Positions 33,120-36,845 of a stretch of 36,845 bases of DNA are shown here, piece after piece (positions within the stretch are counted from its first letter, which is position 1; each line of letters begins with the position of its first letter). The position numbers and the translations under genes are program-made. Below the pieces are notes generated by a model. It searched no databases and had not been told where the DNA came from. It was given only the letters and a program-made list of their open reading frames with translations. Source of the stretch: an uncultured Mycoplasmatota bacterium. Lineage in GTDB: Bacteria; Bacillota_I; Bacilli_A; RF39; UBA660. The stretch is from contig CAMMQC010000015.1 in assembly GCA_946498975.1 (NCBI GenBank), positions 1 to 36,845 on the forward strand, in the 5' to 3' direction.

Positions 33120-33826
33120 ATATGTGTTTGAAACAATTAAAAGAAGAGAAAGTATTCCTTACGTTTCTTCTTTATTTGATTCTTCTTATAAACTAATATT
33201 TCTTGCTGATAAGCTGATAGATGGTTTAATTCTACTACTATTTTACAACACATTGACTCTTTAGGTCATACTTATTGTATTAGATTAAAAAGAAGAACAT
33301 AAAGTTTGGAAATTTTTAGATGAAATAGAGCCTTACAAATATCACTCTAAATCTTTTAATGATATCCTACTTACTGATAACTCTTATAAAACTAATATTG
33401 TTATAAGTAAAACAGAGGGTGTTAGTGAGCCTTGGATTATTGTTACTAATGGTTCTACTAAAAGAGCCATTAAAGATTATGGTTATCGTTTTGGTGCTAT
33501 TGAATCAGTATTTAAAAATCAAAAATCTAATGGCTTTTATATTGAATCTGTTGTTAAAGCTGATTTAGATTATTTTGCTTCTATGTATACCCTTGTTTGC
33601 TTTTCTACTATTTTTTAACTATATTAGGGACAGACTATTCTAAAAATAATAGTTGTTATAAAAATGTTAAAATTACTACTCATAAATATTTTATAGAAAA
33701 TGGTATAAGAGTAAAGAAAAGAGTAATGTCTTTATTTAATACAGAACTTACTCTATTTCATCTAGCTTTTAATTCCTCGAAATACATTAGGCTCCCCTTT
33801 TTCTTTACTCTCTATGATATTTAAAA
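33120..33826 (+). pseudogene. IS4-like DDE transposase, frameshifted remnant
   Basis: Plus-strand frames in turn give FETIKRRES...FLADKLIDGLI, then IDSLGHTYCIRLKRR, then KVWKFLDEIEPYKYHSKSF, SEPWIIVTNGSTKRAIKDYGYRFGAIESVFKNQKSNGF, and finally ILGTDYSKNNS...HLAFNS. The EPW(I/L)(I/L)TN, RF-x-x-IE-x-x-FK-x-x-KS order is that of IS4-type DDE transposases, with the catalytic Glu in the last motif. At least three stops or frameshifts break it. The 75-codon frame at 33597-33824 is part of it, not a gene. No convincing terminal repeats were found. The flanking bases up to 34070 hold only hairpins. Confidence 0.75.
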
Positions 33827-33871
33827 AACTTAAATAACCAAAGTTCTTTTTGTCGTGGTTTAATTTATACT

Positions 33872-33909
33872 AAAAAGTGTAACTTATGATACCAAAAGTT
33901 ACACTTTTT
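33872..33909. terminator. Strong bidirectional hairpin
   Basis: AAAAAGTGTAACTT and its perfect complement (14 bp) flank a ten-base loop, with T-runs on both strands. It separates the IS remnant from the surface-protein gene. Confidence 0.75.
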
Positions 33910-34033
33910 CTATTTTTATCATCATTGTTACCAACTCATACACTATTGGTCGTACTTTTATATATACTTTTTCCTTATTTTTCAATGTTTTAACTAAAAC
34001 TGTCCGTTACTCAGGATTAAATGAAAAAATAAG

Positions 34034-34067
34034 CCCCCCCCGAGGCAAATGAGGAGTCATTTGCCTC
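34034..34067 (-). other. GAGGCAAATGA hairpin plus G8 run after the surface-protein gene
   Basis: A perfect 11-bp inverted repeat with a 4-base loop starts 7 bases past the stop codon, followed on the coding strand by eight G and then TTATTTTTTC. It can serve as the terminator of the gene, although eight G between stem and T-run is unusual. Its place and form also match the DNA hairpin found just after variable repeats in diversity-generating retroelements. Confidence 0.8.
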
Positions 34068-34074
34068 ATTCTAC

Positions 34075-35715
34075 CTAAGAAATCACATAAATATTTTCAA
34101 CCGTCCCATCTCCAGACGTAAACCCGTTTTCAGTTATCACATTGATAACTGGACGAACGGCACTGTAGTAAACTACATAGTTGTAAACGAGGTAATCACT
34201 CTCATTCCACACATAAGCACTACCATAATAGAAACCGGCCGGCGACATTGTCCAATAATACATTTCTGATTCTCCTGGATTTAAATAACTATTTCCTACT
34301 ACTCCTAAACTTTCTCCTGCTAATACTAATTCATCTGCTGTTATCAGCCCTGCTTTTAATCTATAAGAACCTCCATAACTTTCACTTGTACTAGGGCATT
34401 TTAATGTTGGTGTTACATCCTCTTGCATTTCTAAGCCCATTAATTTCCCATATATTGGGGCTAATCTATCAAAACTTGCAAAGACATTTCCTCCCATCAT
34501 TGATTCTTCTCTATAGCCACTACTGTCACTACAAAATCTTCCACCTGTTACCATACTATCATATATTGTATCTCCTAAAGCGTTCTCATACCATGTATCT
34601 ACTTCTCTTTTTATAAAACTATCTGTTTCATTTGTATCTCTATCATATGTATATCCTGTATATTTAGGGTCATTATACTCTAAATTATATGATGTCATCC
34701 CCACTGCAAAAGAATTTACTAAATCTGTATTTGTAGGATTGACACTCGTTCCATTATAAATTAATCTTAAGCTTCCATCTCCATTTACTCTTACTATCTT
34801 CCAGTACATCTTATCTCCCTTAGATGCTAATAGCACTCTATTACTTTCACTACAACTACTATTATATTCTTGGCAAGACGCTAAACTCTGAAAAAATCTA
34901 CTACCATAATTATACACATAATAATCCTCTGTATATTCTCCAAATTGAACATTATTATTTGTTACATTCCCTCTAAAGTAGTAACTAACACCATCTTCAT
35001 CTTCCATGCTATATAAACCATTTGTTACTTGATTTTCATCTGTTGCATATTGGGGTTGCCCATCATCAGATACTCCTGATAAATACACACCATTACTTGC
35101 ATAATTAAACATATTAGTCTTTTCTTCTTGTACTTCATTATCTTCAAGTATTTGTTTTAATGCTAAAGACTTTTGTTTCCTATCATAACTAGTTACTACT
35201 ATCTTACTCTTATATTCTTTTCCTTGAGCACTATTATCCGCATCATTATCTAACCACATCCATAAAGTATATGTAACAGTATCTTCTGGTTCTAGTGTTT
35301 CTTCACTCTTTATATTAAATGTACCTGTTCCATAACTACTTACTTTAACTACTCCACTATCATATCCTTGATTATTAGTTAGTCTCATCTTTAAATAAGA
35401 GTTAGCTAATGTATTAGTAGCCTCTTCTTCTAAAGATACATGATAATATGCATTTATATTACCAGTATTAGTTATAGTAAATGTATAAGGTGTAGTCTTT
35501 TGACCTTGAGTATCTGTCATAGGAGCTACATTATCTAAATTAATATAATTACCATCAGTAAAGTCAACCTTTAATATCCCTGCTGTTAAAGTAATCTTCT
35601 TATCACCTTCTATAGTCATAGTAAGTAGAGCATAACTAGCACCTATTAATGCTATTACACTTATTACTATTGTTACTATTACTAATACTATATATTTTTT
35701 TCTTGTCTTATCCAT
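34075..35715 (-). CDS. Surface protein with TasA-like N-terminus and C-type-lectin-like C-terminal domain
   Basis: The 546 residues start with a membrane or signal segment (KYIVLVIVTIVISVIALIGASYALL) followed by a beta-sandwich region at about 35-180 that looks like the SipW-substrate TasA/camelysin fold (LTAGILKVDF, YTFTITNTGNINAYYHVSLEE). A middle part with YWKIVRVNGDGSLRLIYNG and paired Cys leads to a C-terminal domain ending YYWTMSPAGFYYGSAYVW...AVRPVINVI, the formylglycine-enzyme/C-type-lectin-like fold common in gut Firmicutes surface proteins and in retroelement target proteins. Its ATG follows the prepilin stop by 3 bases. The tail has a codon pattern and base composition unlike the rest. 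The organism probably shows it outside the cell; its ligand is unknown. Confidence 0.8.
   Translation of the reverse strand: MDKTRKKYIVLVIVTIVISVIALIGASYALLTMTIEGDKKITLTAGILKVDFTDGNYINLDNVAPMTDTQGQKTTPYTFTITNTGNINAYYHVSLEEEATNTLANSYLKMRLTNNQGYDSGVVKVSSYGTGTFNIKSEETLEPEDTVTYTLWMWLDNDADNSAQGKEYKSKIVVTSYDRKQKSLALKQILEDNEVQEEKTNMFNYASNGVYLSGVSDDGQPQYATDENQVTNGLYSMEDEDGVSYYFRGNVTNNNVQFGEYTEDYYVYNYGSRFFQSLASCQEYNSSCSESNRVLLASKGDKMYWKIVRVNGDGSLRLIYNGTSVNPTNTDLVNSFAVGMTSYNLEYNDPKYTGYTYDRDTNETDSFIKREVDTWYENALGDTIYDSMVTGGRFCSDSSGYREESMMGGNVFASFDRLAPIYGKLMGLEMQEDVTPTLKCPSTSESYGGSYRLKAGLITADELVLAGESLGVVGNSYLNPGESEMYYWTMSPAGFYYGSAYVWNESDYLVYNYVVYYSAVRPVINVITENGFTSGDGTVENIYVIS
34100..34260 (-). other. Candidate DGR variable repeat at the 3' end of the surface-protein gene
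   Basis: From 34153 to 34233, 23 of 27 consecutive codons are NNY (TTC TAT TAT GGT AGT GCT ... TAC TAC AGT GCC GTT CGT), as expected when AAY codons of a template are randomised at A. G+C is about 40% against about 30% in the gene upstream, with codons such as TCG, CCG, GCC and CTC that neighbours avoid. The reverse transcriptase and template repeat are not in this window, so the assignment stays tentative. Confidence 0.45.
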
Positions 35716-35718
35716 ACT

Positions 35719-36111
35719 TTACTCCCCATCCTTAGTTTCATAACCTGCTTTATCACATACTAGATGTGCTTTATATAAATAATCTTTAGAACTTGTCTTT
35801 TCTACTTCTACATAACTCTTAGTAGTATTACAATCATTATCATTAACATCTTTTATCATATCAATATATTCTTCTAAAACTAGAGCACTTAGTAATACTC
35901 TAGTATTTTCCCCTACTTCTTTAGGTAGGTAACTTCTATAATCTGCAAAGTAATCTTTACTTGCTAGTATCATCATCTTTTCGCTAGTATTATAATATTC
36001 TAAATTACTAGATGTAATTAACTTATTTGCACTAAATAATACTAATGTAACTAATATACCTAATATTATTATAGTAGCTAGCATTTCTATTAAAGTAAAT
36101 CCTTTACTCAT
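35719..36111 (-). CDS. Type IV prepilin-like protein
   Basis: This 130-residue pseudopilin precursor starts MSKG followed by FTLIEMLATIIILGILVTLV, with the +5 Glu. The rest is a compact domain with two Cys (DCNTT, LVCDK). Its ATG overlaps the stop of the VUT gene (ATGA), and the surface-protein gene follows by 3 bases, so the three are one operon. The pairing with a large exported protein may mean the two act together at the cell surface; that is inference. Confidence 0.83.
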   Translation of the reverse strand: MSKGFTLIEMLATIIILGILVTLVLFSANKLITSSNLEYYNTSEKMMILASKDYFADYRSYLPKEVGENTRVLLSALVLEEYIDMIKDVNDNDCNTTKSYVEVEKTSSKDYLYKAHLVCDKAGYETKDGE

Positions 36112-36716
36112 TTCTTTTTTCTTTTTCTTCTAGGTGCTGCTGGTAATACTTTCTTTTCATCAAAGTTAATTAGTATTATAGATATAATTGTTTCTATTAA
36201 AATAGTTACAAAATATGTTCTCCAGAATGCATCTACTATAGTCATTCTACTAATAAATAACATACTAATTAAATTATCTACTAACATAGCAAAAATATAT
36301 GTTGCAAGTATAGCAAGTTTATTACCATCTGTATTCATATACAAATAATAATAAATAGTTAAGTTAATCATTTGACTTGCAAGATAACCAAATACTTCTC
36401 CAGTTACCGGTACATAATCAACATTATGTTCTCCTAAAAGGCTAGAAGCAATCATAAATAATAACATTAGACATGCTGAATAACTTATACCATTCATTGT
36501 CTCTTTATAGCCATATTTTTTTGTTATAATATTTGCAATAAAGTATCTAAATGGATAGGCAAATATTGCAAAAGTAAGAGTTGCTTTACCTATATTAAAA
36601 TCAAATTTACCTAAAACCCACCCTAATATTGCTACTGCAGTAAGTAATAAAATATAAATCCAGCTTGATACCTCCTCATGCTTTATTACTGTTTTTCTAG
36701 CACTTCCTTTTGTCAT
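36108..36716 (-). CDS. VUT/YhhQ-family transporter (possible queuosine-precursor importer)
   Basis: The 202-residue membrane protein has about six helices. FDFNIGKATLTFAIFAYPFRYFIANIITKKYGYK is the VUT (DUF165) family signature region; E. coli YhhQ of this family imports queuosine precursors. The C-terminus is a basic tail (PRRKRKKK). AGGAGG precedes the ATG. tgt in the same window gives a possible metabolic link, although no other queuosine gene is nearby. The specific substrate is inferred. Confidence 0.8.
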   Translation of the reverse strand: MTKGSARKTVIKHEEVSSWIYILLLTAVAILGWVLGKFDFNIGKATLTFAIFAYPFRYFIANIITKKYGYKETMNGISYSACLMLLFMIASSLLGEHNVDYVPVTGEVFGYLASQMINLTIYYYLYMNTDGNKLAILATYIFAMLVDNLISMLFISRMTIVDAFWRTYFVTILIETIISIILINFDEKKVLPAAPRRKRKKK

Positions 36717-36744
36717 TTTTAACTCCTCCTATTCTTATAAAATA

Positions 36745-36782
36745 ACTATAGCACAAAAAAAAGAAAAGAGAAAGCCCTTTCT
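36745..36782 (-). promoter_or_regulatory. Promoter of the VUT-prepilin-surface protein operon, behind a weak hairpin
   Basis: Extended -10 TGCTATAGT at 36745-36753 with a T-rich stretch upstream and a poor -35 (TTTCTC, 17 bases away). A short AGAAA/TTTCT stem (36769-36782) followed by a T-run may end an upstream transcript. A plus-strand TTGACA at 36825-36830 suggests a divergent promoter leaving the window. Confidence 0.35.
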
Positions 36783-36845
36783 TTCTATTTACAGGATAAG
36801 TAAATGAAAAAATTGCAATTTTCTACTTGACACATAATAAATACA

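Noticed and set aside
33597-33824. Plus-strand 75-codon frame as a separate gene
   Set aside because: Its translation continues the IS4-like transposase homology of the frame before it, so it is a fragment of the pseudogene.
34042-34067. Pure terminator explanation for the hairpin after the surface-protein gene
   Set aside because: Not fully rejected: a T-run exists, but eight G separate stem and T-run, and the location also fits a retroelement hairpin, so both readings are kept.
34404-34616. Plus-strand open frame of 70 codons
   Set aside because: Antisense within the surface protein gene; hydrophobic translation is a by-product of AT-rich codons.

Overview
The window is about 36.8 kb of very AT-rich DNA (roughly 28% G+C by eye) using the standard bacterial code: TGG is Trp, and TGA terminates real genes such as the family 4 glycosyltransferase. 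Family content points to a low-GC Gram-positive bacterium of the Bacilli with a compact genome, probably an uncultured gut lineage: DnaI helicase loader, LonA, the Prp-type L27 leader protease, a SpoVID/YsxE-like pair and Obg. Taxonomy below that level is inference. Nearly every gene is on the minus strand and tightly packed, often with ATGA or TAATG overlaps; strong AGGAGG ribosome binding sites and TTGACA-17-TATAAT promoters are easy to see.

Layout, left to right (transcription mostly right to left). 0-4.4 kb: an orphan 32-codon ORF, dnaI, an unknown acidic protein, a small plus-strand membrane protein, a spore-coat pair (spoVID-like plus ysxE-like), a duplicated gene 3' end with its terminator, and an unknown 207-residue protein. 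4.4-11.2 kb: lon, two type IV prepilin-like genes, a family-10 glycosylhydrolase-like lipoprotein or membrane protein, a DUF421 membrane protein, tmk and an HD hydrolase. 11.2-11.7 kb: remnant of an IS66-like insertion with inverted ends. 11.7-18.3 kb: translation and tRNA/rRNA modification genes (hemW, tgt, trmD, rimM, a SpoU/TrmH methyltransferase, a YgjP metalloprotease) together with an unusual protein built from three GreA-like units. 18.3-18.6 kb: a small hydrophobic peptide gene facing a convergent structured RNA, resembling a type I toxin-antitoxin module. 18.6-22.3 kb: a HELIH protein, obg, rpmA, prp, rplU with an L21-type leader and a clear promoter, then a 48-bp perfect palindrome and a plus-strand secreted or membrane protein. 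22.8-26.0 kb: a small polysaccharide cluster (SGNH hydrolase, Alg13-like/GtrA fusion, Alg14-like, GT4), followed by a possible structured RNA. 26.2-31.1 kb: miaA, mutL, a prepilin gene and uvrC in one operon. 31.2-34.0 kb: a decayed island with Rpn-type PD-(D/E)XK proteins and a frameshifted IS4-like transposase. 34.0-36.8 kb: a surface protein with a hypervariable-looking C-terminal lectin-like domain, a prepilin and a VUT-family transporter.

The most interesting signals are: (1) the surface protein whose last domain looks like a diversity-generating retroelement variable repeat (23 of 27 consecutive codons are NNY, locally raised G+C, and a perfect 11-bp hairpin 7 bases past the stop); (2) the triple GreA-like protein; (3) the candidate type I toxin-antitoxin locus; (4) spoVID-ysxE near lon, implying spore-coat ancestry; (5) several unexplained palindromes and duplications. 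No reverse transcriptase, template repeat, CRISPR array, tRNA or rRNA was seen in the window.
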